Positions 1 to 4,772 of a DNA stretch of 5,300 nucleotides are shown here, piece by piece (position 1 is the first letter of the stretch; every line of letters starts with the position of its first letter). Both the position numbers and the translations under genes were made by a program. The DNA is from Gammaproteobacteria bacterium (GTDB lineage Bacteria > Pseudomonadota > Gammaproteobacteria > UBA5335 > SLRW01): positions 1-5,300 of the forward strand of contig SLRW01000143.1 of NCBI GenBank assembly GCA_007130745.1, in the 5' to 3' direction. Below the pieces are notes generated by a model. The model was not told where the DNA came from and searched no databases. It saw only the letters and a program-made list of their open reading frames with translations.

Positions 1-10
1 TAACCACGTA
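1..10. repeat. Possible right edge of a third GTGATTAA-type intergenic element
   Basis: The first ten bases, TAACCACGTA, are identical to the right edge of the element copy at 1410-1564 (bases 1555-1564), and an AAAAC string follows shortly after in both places. This suggests the window opens at the tail of another copy lying to the left. Ten bases are too few to prove it. Confidence 0.35.
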
Positions 11-35
11 AAACAGCCGGCGCGAAGCGCTGGCT
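11..35 (-). terminator. Probable intrinsic terminator of the arsR-family gene
   Basis: Bases 15-23 (AGCCGGCGC) pair with 27-35 (GCGCTGGCT) around a three-base loop. On the minus strand this gives a nine-position stem with one A-C mismatch and a UUC loop closed by C-G. It begins at the TAG stop codon of the regulator (34-36) and is followed on the minus strand by GTTTTACG, a short T-run. That matches a rho-independent terminator for the leftward gene, although the T-tract is short. Confidence 0.5.
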
Positions 36-345
36 AGCAATACAGTTCGTGCAGGGTCTGGATGATCTTCCGGGCGTTGGGGTCGGCCAGTGAATAGAAG
101 ATGGTCAGGCTCTCGCGTCGGGTGCTGACCAGACCTTCGCTGCGCAGTCGCGCCAGGTGCTGGGAGAGGGCGGACTGGCTGAGTGGCACGCGCTGGTTAA
201 GTTCGGTGACCGAATGCGGGCCTTCCACCAGCACGCACAGAATCATCAGCCGGTGGTGGTTGGCCAGCGCCTTGAGCAGACGGGTGGCCTCGCCGGCATG
301 CTCGGCCATGGTTTGCATGTCCATTGCGGTGTCGGTGCTTTGCAT
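34..345 (-). CDS. bigR: ArsR-family persulfide-responsive repressor (BigR/SqrR/YgaV type)
   Basis: A 103-residue cytoplasmic DNA-binding protein with a single winged helix-turn-helix domain. The sequence shows the ArsR start (LLKALANHHRLMILCVL, about residues 23-39), the recognition helix around residues 53-69 (PLSQSALSQHLARLR) and the beta-wing around 72-86. It lacks the classic ELCVCDL metal-binding motif. Instead it has exactly two cysteines, C37 in the alpha-2 region and C103 as the last residue. Their 66-residue spacing equals that of the redox pair in BigR and SqrR as I recall it (C42/C108 and C41/C107). In that family a di- or polysulfide bridge between the two relieves repression of sulfide-oxidation genes. 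The gene is divergent from a persulfide dioxygenase-like gene and shares a palindrome-rich gap with it, which fits the role. The ATG at 345 is the most upstream start; its Shine-Dalgarno site is poor, and internal ATGs at codons 8, 10 and 13 are possible. The family is certain; the sensor type is inferred from cysteines and neighbourhood. Confidence 0.85.
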   Translation of the reverse strand: MQSTDTAMDMQTMAEHAGEATRLLKALANHHRLMILCVLVEGPHSVTELNQRVPLSQSALSQHLARLRSEGLVSTRRESLTIFYSLADPNARKIIQTLHELYC

Positions 346-381
346 AGGCTTGTATTCAGAAGTTGTGGTGAATGTTTGTGG

Positions 382-410
382 ATTCTAGCCTGTGCTTATT
401 AATTAGTAAA
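382..410 (-). promoter_or_regulatory. Sigma70-type promoter for the arsR-family gene
   Basis: On the minus strand TTTACT (complement of 405-410) is followed after exactly 17 bases by TAGAAT (complement of 382-387). This matches four of six and five of six consensus positions with ideal spacing, about 37 bases before the ATG. The -35 box lies inside the first inverted repeat (403-416), so bound repressor would block its own promoter. This is autorepression inferred from layout. Confidence 0.6.
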
Positions 411-432
411 TACTAAATTAGTATTGACTAAT
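403..432. promoter_or_regulatory. Twin inverted-repeat operator in the divergent promoter region
   Basis: Two 14-bp inverted repeats lie one base apart: TTAGTAAATACTAA (403-416, 6-bp arms, 2-bp centre) and TTAGTATTGACTAA (418-431, 5-bp arms, extended to 6 by A417 and T432). They share TTAGTA at the left and CTAA at the right, so they look like two copies of one site, with centres 15 bp apart. This is the only AT-rich palindromic stretch between the two divergent genes and the likely binding site of the ArsR-type regulator. Which protein binds is inference. Confidence 0.65.
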
Positions 433-452
433 ATATAGGCCCGTGGCATGGT
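418..452 (+). promoter_or_regulatory. Candidate promoter region of the persulfide dioxygenase-like gene
   Basis: Two overlapping readings are possible. TTGACT (424-429) is a good -35 box but has only a weak CATGGT (447-452) at 17 bases. Alternatively TAATAT (429-434) is a good -10 box with only a weak -35 upstream (TTAGTA, 20 bases away). Either arrangement lies within or touches the second palindrome (418-431), so repression by the divergent regulator is plausible. The exact start site cannot be settled from sequence. Confidence 0.4.
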
Positions 453-480
453 GTGCTCATGCGTCGTGAACCAAAGCTGC

Positions 481-486
481 AGGAGG
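481..486 (+). promoter_or_regulatory. Consensus Shine-Dalgarno site that decides the start of the dioxygenase-like gene
   Basis: AGGAGG at 481-486 is five bases ahead of the ATG at 492 and two ahead of the ATG at 489. This argues that translation begins at 492 rather than at the longer in-frame GTG (453) or ATG (459), which have no such site. Confidence 0.75.
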
Positions 487-491
487 CGATG

Positions 492-1385
492 ATGCAACAG
501 CCACAGGTAAAGGAATTTTTCCACGAAGACAGCTCGACCTGGTCGTATGTGGTCAGTGATCCGCAAACCGGCCGTGCCGCGGTGATTGATGCGGTGCTGG
601 ATTTTGATTCCAAATCCGGCCGCACCGGCACCGGCAGCGTGCAGGCCATCATTGATTATGTGCGCGAGCACGACCTGAAGGTGGACTGGGTCTTGGAAAC
701 CCATGCTCATGCCGACCACCTGGCTGCCGCGCCCAGGGTCCGCGAGGCGGTGGGCGGGAAGATCGCCATTGGCGAGGGCATTCGCCAGGTTCAGGAGCGC
801 TTTCGCAATATCTTCAACTTCGAAAAGGAGTTTCTGCCCGATGGCGCCCAGTTCGATCATCTTTTCCGTGATGGTGACACCTTCAGCGTGGGCAATATCG
901 AGGCGCGGGTGATTCATACCCCGGGACATACTTCGGACAGCATGAGTTACTACGTCGGTGATGCGGTGTTTGTGGGCGATACCCTGTTTATGCCGGATGC
1001 CGGTACTGCCCGTTGTGACTTCCCCGGCGGCGATGCGGCGTTGATGTATCGTTCCATCCAGAAATTGTTCGAGTTGCCGGATGATACTCGCATGTTTATG
1101 TGCCATGACTATCAGCCCGAGGGTCGAGAGCCCCTGTTCGAGACCACGGTGGGTGAGCAGAAGCGGGACAACATCCATGTGGGCAAGGGCAAGAAGGAAG
1201 CGGAGTTTGTGCAGCTGCGCAATGAGCGCGACGCCGGTCTGGCCATGCCCCGTCTGATTGTGCCGTCGATCCAGGTAAATATCCGTGCAGGGGAGTTTCC
1301 GCCCCCCGAGGATAACGGCACAGTCTATCTGAAGGTGCCGGTGGATACGCTTGGCAAGCCGACGGAAAAACCGGTTACGGGCTAA
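492..1385 (+). CDS. blh: MBL-fold persulfide dioxygenase-like protein (Blh/ETHE1 group)
   Basis: A 297-residue cytoplasmic metallo-beta-lactamase-fold enzyme predicted to oxidise glutathione persulfide to sulfite and glutathione with O2, using mononuclear iron. Visible motifs: THAHADHL (H71, H73, D75, H76), HTPGHT with H146, GDTLF with D163, and CHDY with H205. By analogy with ETHE1 (iron on His, His, Asp), H71, H146 and D163 are the likely iron ligands. The GTARCDFPGGD segment after GDTLF resembles the conserved GRTDF region of persulfide dioxygenases. The C-terminal stretch LAMPRLIVPSIQVNIRAGEFPPPE is typical of Blh-like proteins of bigR operons. No rhodanese or DUF442 domain is fused, and no signal peptide is seen. 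The start at 492 is chosen on the AGGAGG site; the frame stays open back to GTG 453. The gene is divergent from the BigR-type sensor and upstream of the YeeE/YedE pair. A glyoxalase II-like hydrolase is the main alternative, less likely given this context. Confidence 0.85.
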   Translation: MQQPQVKEFFHEDSSTWSYVVSDPQTGRAAVIDAVLDFDSKSGRTGTGSVQAIIDYVREHDLKVDWVLETHAHADHLAAAPRVREAVGGKIAIGEGIRQVQERFRNIFNFEKEFLPDGAQFDHLFRDGDTFSVGNIEARVIHTPGHTSDSMSYYVGDAVFVGDTLFMPDAGTARCDFPGGDAALMYRSIQKLFELPDDTRMFMCHDYQPEGREPLFETTVGEQKRDNIHVGKGKKEAEFVQLRNERDAGLAMPRLIVPSIQVNIRAGEFPPPEDNGTVYLKVPVDTLGKPTEKPVTG

Positions 1386-1403
1386 CCCGCAGGGTTAGCC
1401 CGT
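1377..1403 (+). terminator. Perfect 12-bp hairpin over the stop codon of the dioxygenase-like gene
   Basis: ACGGGCTAACCC (1377-1388), loop GCA, GGGTTAGCCCGT (1392-1403): twelve uninterrupted base pairs. The TAA stop (1383-1385) sits inside the left arm. The trailing bases CGTTATTA contain only a weak T-tract, so termination is probable but could be inefficient. The structure could instead protect the transcript's 3' end while the downstream pair is still read. Confidence 0.55.
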
Positions 1404-1409
1404 CGTTAT

Positions 1410-1564
1410 TAAGTGGTTAAATGATCAGGTGGTTAAGTGTCGGTGTGCGGCTTTGCCGCACGGATGATTGAATTGGAGGCGAACTGTTATCGGCGCATGT
1501 CGCGGCTTCACGATCCGGCAACCATCCATCTCGCGACGTAATCACCTAATCACTTAACCACGTA
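1410..1564. repeat. Intergenic palindromic element, copy A (tandem 8-bp GTGATTAA-type arms)
   Basis: The left arm 1410-1437 and right arm 1537-1564 are inverted repeats, matching at about 23 of 28 positions. Each arm is built from 8-bp units of the form GTGRTTAN: three on the left (GTGGTTAA, ATGATCAG, GTGGTTAA) and three on the right read on the other strand (GTGGTTAA, GTGATTAG, GTGATTAC). Just inside the left arm is a GC hairpin, GTGCGGC-TTT-GCCGCAC (1445-1461). The interior also has GTCGCG (1499-1504) inverted against CGCGAC (1532-1537). Copy B at 2430-2589 has the same order of parts and shares short interior stretches such as ATTGAATT, TATCGGCGC and CGCGACGTAA. The copy fills nearly the whole gap before the YeeE-type gene and ends 12 bases before its Shine-Dalgarno site. 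No coding potential is seen. Confidence 0.85.
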
Positions 1565-1575
1565 CTCAGTAAAAC

Positions 1576-1580
1576 GGAGG
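1576..1580 (+). promoter_or_regulatory. Shine-Dalgarno site of the first YeeE/YedE gene
   Basis: GGAGG at 1576-1580 lies four bases ahead of the ATG at 1585 and immediately follows the right edge of repeat copy A. It fixes the start of the gene. Confidence 0.75.
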
Positions 1581-1584
1581 ACAT

Positions 1585-2025
1585 ATGTTCCAGATTGCTG
1601 AATTTACGCCCTGGTCGGCGCTGGCCGGGGGCGTGCTGATCGGGCTGGCGGCCCTGTTATTGCTGGTGTTTAACGGCCGGGTAGCCGGCATCAGCGGTAT
1701 CCTGAATATGGCCATGCAGCGCCCGCAAGGCGATACCGCGTGGCGCTGGTTGTTTTTGCTGGGTCTATTGCTCGGTGCGGGCGCCTGGGTATGGCTGGCA
1801 GGGTTGACGTTTGAATTGCGCGAAGGATTCCCGTTGTGGTTGCTGGCAGCGGCCGGTTTTCTTGTCGGTGTGGGTACCCGCATGGGAGGGGGGTGCACCA
1901 GTGGCCATGGTGTCTGCGGGATTTCCCGTTTGTCGCAGCGCTCCATCGTGGCCACGGGGATTTTCATGCTGGTGGCGATCATGACGACTTATGTGGTTCG
2001 GCATATTGCGGGGGTAGGGGTATGA
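1585..2025 (+). CDS. YeeE/YedE-family membrane protein, first half-transporter
   Basis: A 146-residue integral inner-membrane protein of the sulfur-transport (YeeE/YedE, DUF395) family, split form. Four hydrophobic segments can be read, roughly residues 11-30, 53-73, 82-97 and 119-138. The family signature NGRVAGISGI is at 30-39, and GGGCTSGHGVCGISRLS is at 101-117 with C104, H108 and C111. In the full-length thiosulfate transporter TsuA, conserved cysteines in equivalent loops relay the substrate, so C104 and C111 are candidate substrate-contact residues here. Full-length members are about twice this size. The partner half follows directly with a 4-bp ATGA overlap, implying translational coupling and a heteromeric complex like PmpA/PmpB. 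The neighbouring sensor and dioxygenase point to uptake or export of a reactive sulfur compound. The exact substrate (thiosulfate, sulfide, a persulfide) is not determined by the sequence. Confidence 0.88.
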   Translation: MFQIAEFTPWSALAGGVLIGLAALLLLVFNGRVAGISGILNMAMQRPQGDTAWRWLFLLGLLLGAGAWVWLAGLTFELREGFPLWLLAAAGFLVGVGTRMGGGCTSGHGVCGISRLSQRSIVATGIFMLVAIMTTYVVRHIAGVGV

Positions 2026-2438
2026 AACGCGAAATTCTGGCCCTTATTGCCGGGGTGCTGTTTGGTCTTGGTCTGGCCATCTCTCAGATGATCAACCCGG
2101 AGAAGGTGCTGGGCTTTCTGGATATTGCCGGGGCCTGGGATCCCAGCCTGGCACTGGTGATGGGGGGTGCGCTGGCGGTGGCGGCCATCGGCACGCTGAT
2201 CATGCGTGGCAGCGACCGCCCTGTGTTTGATGTGCGCTATTACGTGCCCGAACGGCGGGATCTGGATGCCCGGCTGATTGGTGGCGCCGCTCTGTTCGGG
2301 ATTGGCTGGGGCATTGGCGGTTATTGCCCCGGGCCGGGGCTGGCCGCCATGGCGATCGGCTGGTGGGAGCCTTTTGTGTTTGTAGTGGCGCTCATCGCCG
2401 GCTCGCTGAGCTGGAAGTTGATCGGTGAGCGTGATTAA
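2022..2438 (+). CDS. YeeE/YedE-related membrane protein (DUF6691 type), second half-transporter
   Basis: A 138-residue inner-membrane protein, the second half of the split sulfur transporter. Hydrophobic segments lie at about residues 5-23, 42-61, 86-100 and 108-132. Signature features are ISQMINPEKVLGFLDIAG (20-37) and GIGWGIGGYCPGPGLAAM (93-110), with the single cysteine C102 in the GYCPGP loop. The start ATG at 2022 overlaps the TGA of the first half (ATGA), with G-rich sequence just upstream as a Shine-Dalgarno site. The open frame continues upstream, but residues read from 1836 onward are a shadow of the first gene. Its last codons CGT GAT TAA lie inside the left arm of the repeat copy at 2430-2589, so the repeat supplies the stop. 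It is almost certainly co-transcribed with its partner and functions with it. Confidence 0.87.
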   Translation: MKREILALIAGVLFGLGLAISQMINPEKVLGFLDIAGAWDPSLALVMGGALAVAAIGTLIMRGSDRPVFDVRYYVPERRDLDARLIGGAALFGIGWGIGGYCPGPGLAAMAIGWWEPFVFVVALIAGSLSWKLIGERD

Positions 2439-2589
2439 GTGATTAAGTGATTACGTGCTGGCGTGCGGCTGCGCCGCACAATTCATTGAATTTGAGAAAC
2501 GACGCTATCGGCGCGTACCTCATGATTACCCGGTCTGCAGCAGTCCATCCCGCGACGTAACCACGTAATCACCTAATCACTTAATCACG
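2430..2589. repeat. Intergenic palindromic element, copy B (tandem 8-bp GTGATTAA-type arms)
   Basis: The left arm 2430-2457 and right arm 2562-2589 are 28-bp inverted repeats with one mismatch (27 of 28). The left arm is three tandem 8-bp units, GTGATTAA, GTGATTAA and GTGATTAC. The right arm read on the opposite strand is GTGATTAA, GTGATTAG and GTGATTAC, followed inward by a fourth unit, GTGGTTAC. A GC hairpin GTGCGGC-TGC-GCCGCAC is at 2463-2479. Part order and orientation match copy A. The element sits between two converging genes and overlaps the ends of both: the YeeE-type gene stops at 2436-2438 and the LpxA-like gene at 2581-2583, each ending CGT GAT TAA. It could act as a bidirectional terminator-like fold, but there is no T-tract. 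No transposase and no clear target-site duplication are visible. Confidence 0.88.
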
Positions 2590-3375
2590 CTTTTCCCGTG
2601 CGTCGGCACGGGAAAAGCCGTAGACCCCGCGTTTGGTGACATTGGCAAACCACTCACGCAGATGGGTGATTTCAGGGGTATCCGGCAGTACATCATCGGT
2701 AATATCGCCACCGTCACGCAGGTGGCGAAAAGCGCTTTCAATAGCCTTGTAATTGGCGCCGCTGATGCCGTTGCGGCGCAGGCCGATGCTGTTGAGGCGG
2801 TAGTGGCGCGGGGGTTCGCCGGCGATCATGGTGTAGGGCATCACGTCCTTGCGCACGGCAATATCACCGGCGACCATGGTGAGGCTGCCAATGCGGCAGA
2901 ACTGGTGCACCAGTGATCCCCCGCCGATGACGGTGCGTTCGCCTACTTCCACATGTCCACCCAGACAGATGTTGTTGGTGAGAATCACGCCATTGCCCAC
3001 CTGGCAATCATGACCGACGTGGGCATAGGCCATCATGTAGCAATCCGAGCCCAGTCGGGTGGGTTGCTCCGGGTCCATGGCCCGGTTGATGGTGATGCCT
3101 TCGCGAAAAACGTTGTTGTCACCGATTTCCAGCCAGGTTTCACTGCCATCGTAGCCGGTATGCTGCGGTGCGCCGCCGATGACCGCATGGGGCCCCACCC
3201 GGTTATTGCGGCCCATACGGGTCCAGCGATGGATGACGGCATGCGCCCCGATTTCGCTGCCATCGCCAATCTCCACCTCGCCCTCAATTACCGCAAAGGG
3301 CTGGATACGAACGCCGTTTCCGATCCGGGCCTGCGGGTCAATGTATGCGCTGGGATGAACCAGGGAATCGGTCAT
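2581..3375 (-). CDS. lpxA: LpxA-family left-handed beta-helix acyltransferase (acyl-ACP dependent, possibly a paralogue of true LpxA)
   Basis: A 264-residue hexapeptide-repeat protein, close to the usual LpxA length (262 in E. coli). Residues 6-185 form imperfect hexapeptide repeats of the left-handed beta helix (for example ARIGNG, VEIGDG, RLGSD). A helical C-terminal part (about 190-250) follows. LpxA transfers 3-hydroxyacyl from ACP to UDP-GlcNAc, the first step of lipid A synthesis. H122 in AHVGHDC matches the catalytic H125, H119 matches H122, H157-Q158 matches H160-Q161, and G170 matches the acyl-ruler G173 that in E. coli permits C14. From recalled alignment, several UDP-GlcNAc-side residues differ: D74 is H72, K76 is G74, H99 is N97 and E200 is I197. 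N198 and R204 are kept (N195, R201). No lpxD, fabZ or lpxB lies beside it, unlike the usual cluster, so it may be a paralogue with a different acceptor. The ATG at 3375 is preceded by GGAG 11 bases upstream. The stop lies in repeat copy B. The symbol denotes family only. Confidence 0.8.
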   Translation of the reverse strand: MTDSLVHPSAYIDPQARIGNGVRIQPFAVIEGEVEIGDGSEIGAHAVIHRWTRMGRNNRVGPHAVIGGAPQHTGYDGSETWLEIGDNNVFREGITINRAMDPEQPTRLGSDCYMMAYAHVGHDCQVGNGVILTNNICLGGHVEVGERTVIGGGSLVHQFCRIGSLTMVAGDIAVRKDVMPYTMIAGEPPRHYRLNSIGLRRNGISGANYKAIESAFRHLRDGGDITDDVLPDTPEITHLREWFANVTKRGVYGFSRADAREKRD

Positions 3376-3410
3376 GGCTAAGCTTTCTCCGGGCCGGTCT
3401 CAATCGCGTC

Positions 3411-3440
3411 ATTATCAGCCCTGGGGCGGTATGGCTACAA
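3411..3440 (-). promoter_or_regulatory. Candidate promoter of the LpxA-like gene
   Basis: On the minus strand, GATAAT (complement of 3411-3416) matches five of six -10 positions. TTGTAG (complement of 3435-3440) lies 18 bases upstream as a weak -35 box. It is placed about 36 bases before the start codon. The -10 is persuasive and the -35 is not. Confidence 0.35.
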
Positions 3441-3448
3441 ACTGTATG

Positions 3449-3478
3449 TTCGCCCGGGCATGATTAAGCGGGTATTAT
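3449..3478 (+). promoter_or_regulatory. Weak candidate promoter of the BASS transporter gene
   Basis: TATTAT (3473-3478) is a fair -10 box with TTCGCC (3449-3454) 18 bases ahead as a poor -35. It would give a leader of about 58 bases before the ATG at 3543. The 167-bp gap 3376-3542 between the divergent genes holds no other clear site that I can see. Confidence 0.3.
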
Positions 3479-3542
3479 GCCCCGTTTGGAGGTCGGCCTG
3501 TTCTGACTGCGCCGGCCTTGTTATTTCCAGGCGGAAGTATTC

Positions 3543-4460
3543 ATGGAACACAATCCGTTGCTTGATGTGGGCCTGCCCATTTCTCTGGCCATCATCATGG
3601 CCGGCATGGGGCTGACCCTGACCCTGCGGGATTTCCGCAATGTGCTGGTCTGGCCCCGTGCCATGATTGCAGGCAGCATCGCCCAGATTTTTATCCTGCC
3701 GGTGCTGGCCTTTGGGCTGGTGGTGCTCTTGCAGTTACCGCCCTTGCTGGCGGTGGGGCTGATCGTCATTGCCGCCTGCCCCGGCGGCGGCATGTCCAAT
3801 GTACTCACATTTCTCGCCCGCGGTAATGTCGCCCTGTCGATCATCATGACGGTAGTGGCCAGCTTCGTCACCATTGTCACCCTGCCGTTGTTTACCAATC
3901 TGGCGATTAACGTCTTTACTGCCCAGGATATGGACGTGCCGATGAGCCTGCCTTTCTGGCGCAGCGTCAATACGTTGCTGATCGTGGTGTTGTTGCCGGT
4001 GGCGCTGGGGATGATGCTGCGTGCGCGGCGACCGGAGCTGGCGCTCAAGGCTGAACGCGCAGTCAGCATATTCGGCGTCATGGTACTGACCTTCCTGGTT
4101 TTGATCATCATCTGGCAGACCCGCGGCGAGGTGGATACTTTGCTGGCATCCGCCGGACCCGCAGCTCTGGCGCTCAATTTCACCGGTGTGGCGCTGGGCT
4201 TTACCGCTACTCTGATACCGGGTATTTCCAGACGGGACGTGCTGACACTGGCGATCGAGCTGGCGATGAAAAATGGCACCATTGGCTTGATGGTGACCTT
4301 GACCCTGCTCGATTCCTACATCATGGCTATGCCTTCCGCTGTTTACGGGGTGATGATGTATGGCCTGGGCGCGGCGCTGGTGGTCTGGGGGCGTCGTCAG
4401 CGTTTTGACAATGCGGGTAATCCGGTGCCCCGGAGACGGCGGCCCGAGGGCTCAGTCTGA
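3543..4460 (+). CDS. Bile acid:sodium symporter (BASS/SBF) family transporter
   Basis: A 305-residue, very hydrophobic inner-membrane protein with about nine or ten membrane segments, a usual length for bacterial BASS members. The crossover motif ACPGGGMSNVLTFLARGNVALS spans about 78-99, and the second crossover region ELAMKNGTIGLM spans 239-250. Compared from memory with ASBT of Neisseria meningitidis, Na1-site residues are kept (S85, N86, S99, T103, E239). Q48 of the Na2 site is kept too, but the second Na2 glutamine (Q264) is K243 here. The family imports organic anions such as bile acids, pantoate or keto acids with Na+; the substrate here is unknown. The start has GCGGAAG five bases upstream (3531-3537). 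The C-terminus is a cytoplasmic arginine-rich tail (RRRR at about 297-300). It is divergent from the LpxA-like gene and appears to be a single-gene unit, with no evident tie to the sulfur genes. Confidence 0.9.
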   Translation: MEHNPLLDVGLPISLAIIMAGMGLTLTLRDFRNVLVWPRAMIAGSIAQIFILPVLAFGLVVLLQLPPLLAVGLIVIAACPGGGMSNVLTFLARGNVALSIIMTVVASFVTIVTLPLFTNLAINVFTAQDMDVPMSLPFWRSVNTLLIVVLLPVALGMMLRARRPELALKAERAVSIFGVMVLTFLVLIIIWQTRGEVDTLLASAGPAALALNFTGVALGFTATLIPGISRRDVLTLAIELAMKNGTIGLMVTLTLLDSYIMAMPSAVYGVMMYGLGAALVVWGRRQRFDNAGNPVPRRRRPEGSV

Positions 4461-4461
4461 A

Positions 4462-4483
4462 GCAGCCGGCATGGCCAGGCTGC
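4462..4483 (+). terminator. Hairpin just after the BASS gene
   Basis: GCAGCCGGC (4462-4470), loop ATG, then GCC-A-GGCTGC (4474-4483) forms a nine-pair stem with one bulged A, one base after the stop codon. There is no T-run after it, so it is a possible but unproven terminator. Confidence 0.35.
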
Positions 4484-4601
4484 GCCACACTCTCCGACAG
4501 GCTGTGGCTGGGTATCATGCCATTGGGGCAATGTGGTTCAGGGCGGGTTATCCGGTGGGGTTTTTCCGCGCAATCTGGTCTGGACAGGTGATCTGTCTTT
4601 C

Positions 4602-4616
4602 CATGGGCTTCCCATG
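4602..4616. other. Short hairpin CATGGG-CTT-CCCATG
   Basis: A perfect 6-bp stem with a 3-base loop lies in the 213-bp gap between the BASS gene and the tRNA. No T-tract follows on either strand. It may be a processing or termination structure for the leftward tRNA transcript, or may have no function. Confidence 0.25.
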
Positions 4617-4637
4617 AGCAAATATTCGTCTTTATGT

Positions 4638-4659
4638 TTATGGCGAAATATTGCCATAA
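4638..4659. other. AT-rich hairpin downstream of the tRNA
   Basis: TTATGGC (4638-4644) and GCCATAA (4653-4659) form a 7-bp stem with an 8-base loop, 14 bases beyond the tRNA 3' end on the minus strand. Its place suggests 3'-end formation of the tRNA precursor, but there is no T-run. Confidence 0.3.
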
Positions 4660-4673
4660 CTCATTGAGAAATA

Positions 4674-4750
<77 letters not shown>

Positions 4751-4753
4751 ATG

Positions 4754-4772
4754 CACGCGGCGCAGCCGCGTG
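4754..4772. repeat. GC hairpin with an AT-rich flank beside the tRNA 5' end
   Basis: CACGCGGC-GCA-GCCGCGTG is an 8-bp stem with a 3-base loop, three bases before the mature 5' end of the tRNA. Its 13-base core (4757-4769), read on the minus strand as GCGGCTGCGCCGC, is identical to the hairpin core of repeat copy B (2465-2477). The flank at 4773-4803 carries repeated AGTTTT/TTAAG strings. It may be a related intergenic repeat type or a terminator for the NfeD-like gene. Confidence 0.5.

Noticed and set aside
399..1178. A 259-residue open frame on the minus strand opposite the dioxygenase-like gene
   Set aside because: It lies antisense to a gene with clear MBL motifs, has no recognisable domain, and its length is expected from GC-rich codon bias.
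1836..2021. N-terminal extension of the second YeeE-type gene
   Set aside because: These codons overlap the first gene in another frame and give a non-hydrophobic, cysteine- and histidine-rich sequence; the ATGA overlap start at 2022 gives a normal family protein.
1410..2589. CRISPR array or composite transposon reading of the 8-bp repeats
   Set aside because: The units are octamers without spacers, and no cas gene, transposase or clear target-site duplication is visible.
2953..3381. A 142-residue plus-strand frame opposite the LpxA-like gene
   Set aside because: It is antisense to an evident hexapeptide-repeat protein and its regular pattern only mirrors those repeats.
3521..4282. A 253-residue minus-strand frame opposite the BASS gene
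   Set aside because: The Ser/Thr/Arg-rich composition is the mirror of a hydrophobic membrane gene, and no domain is seen.
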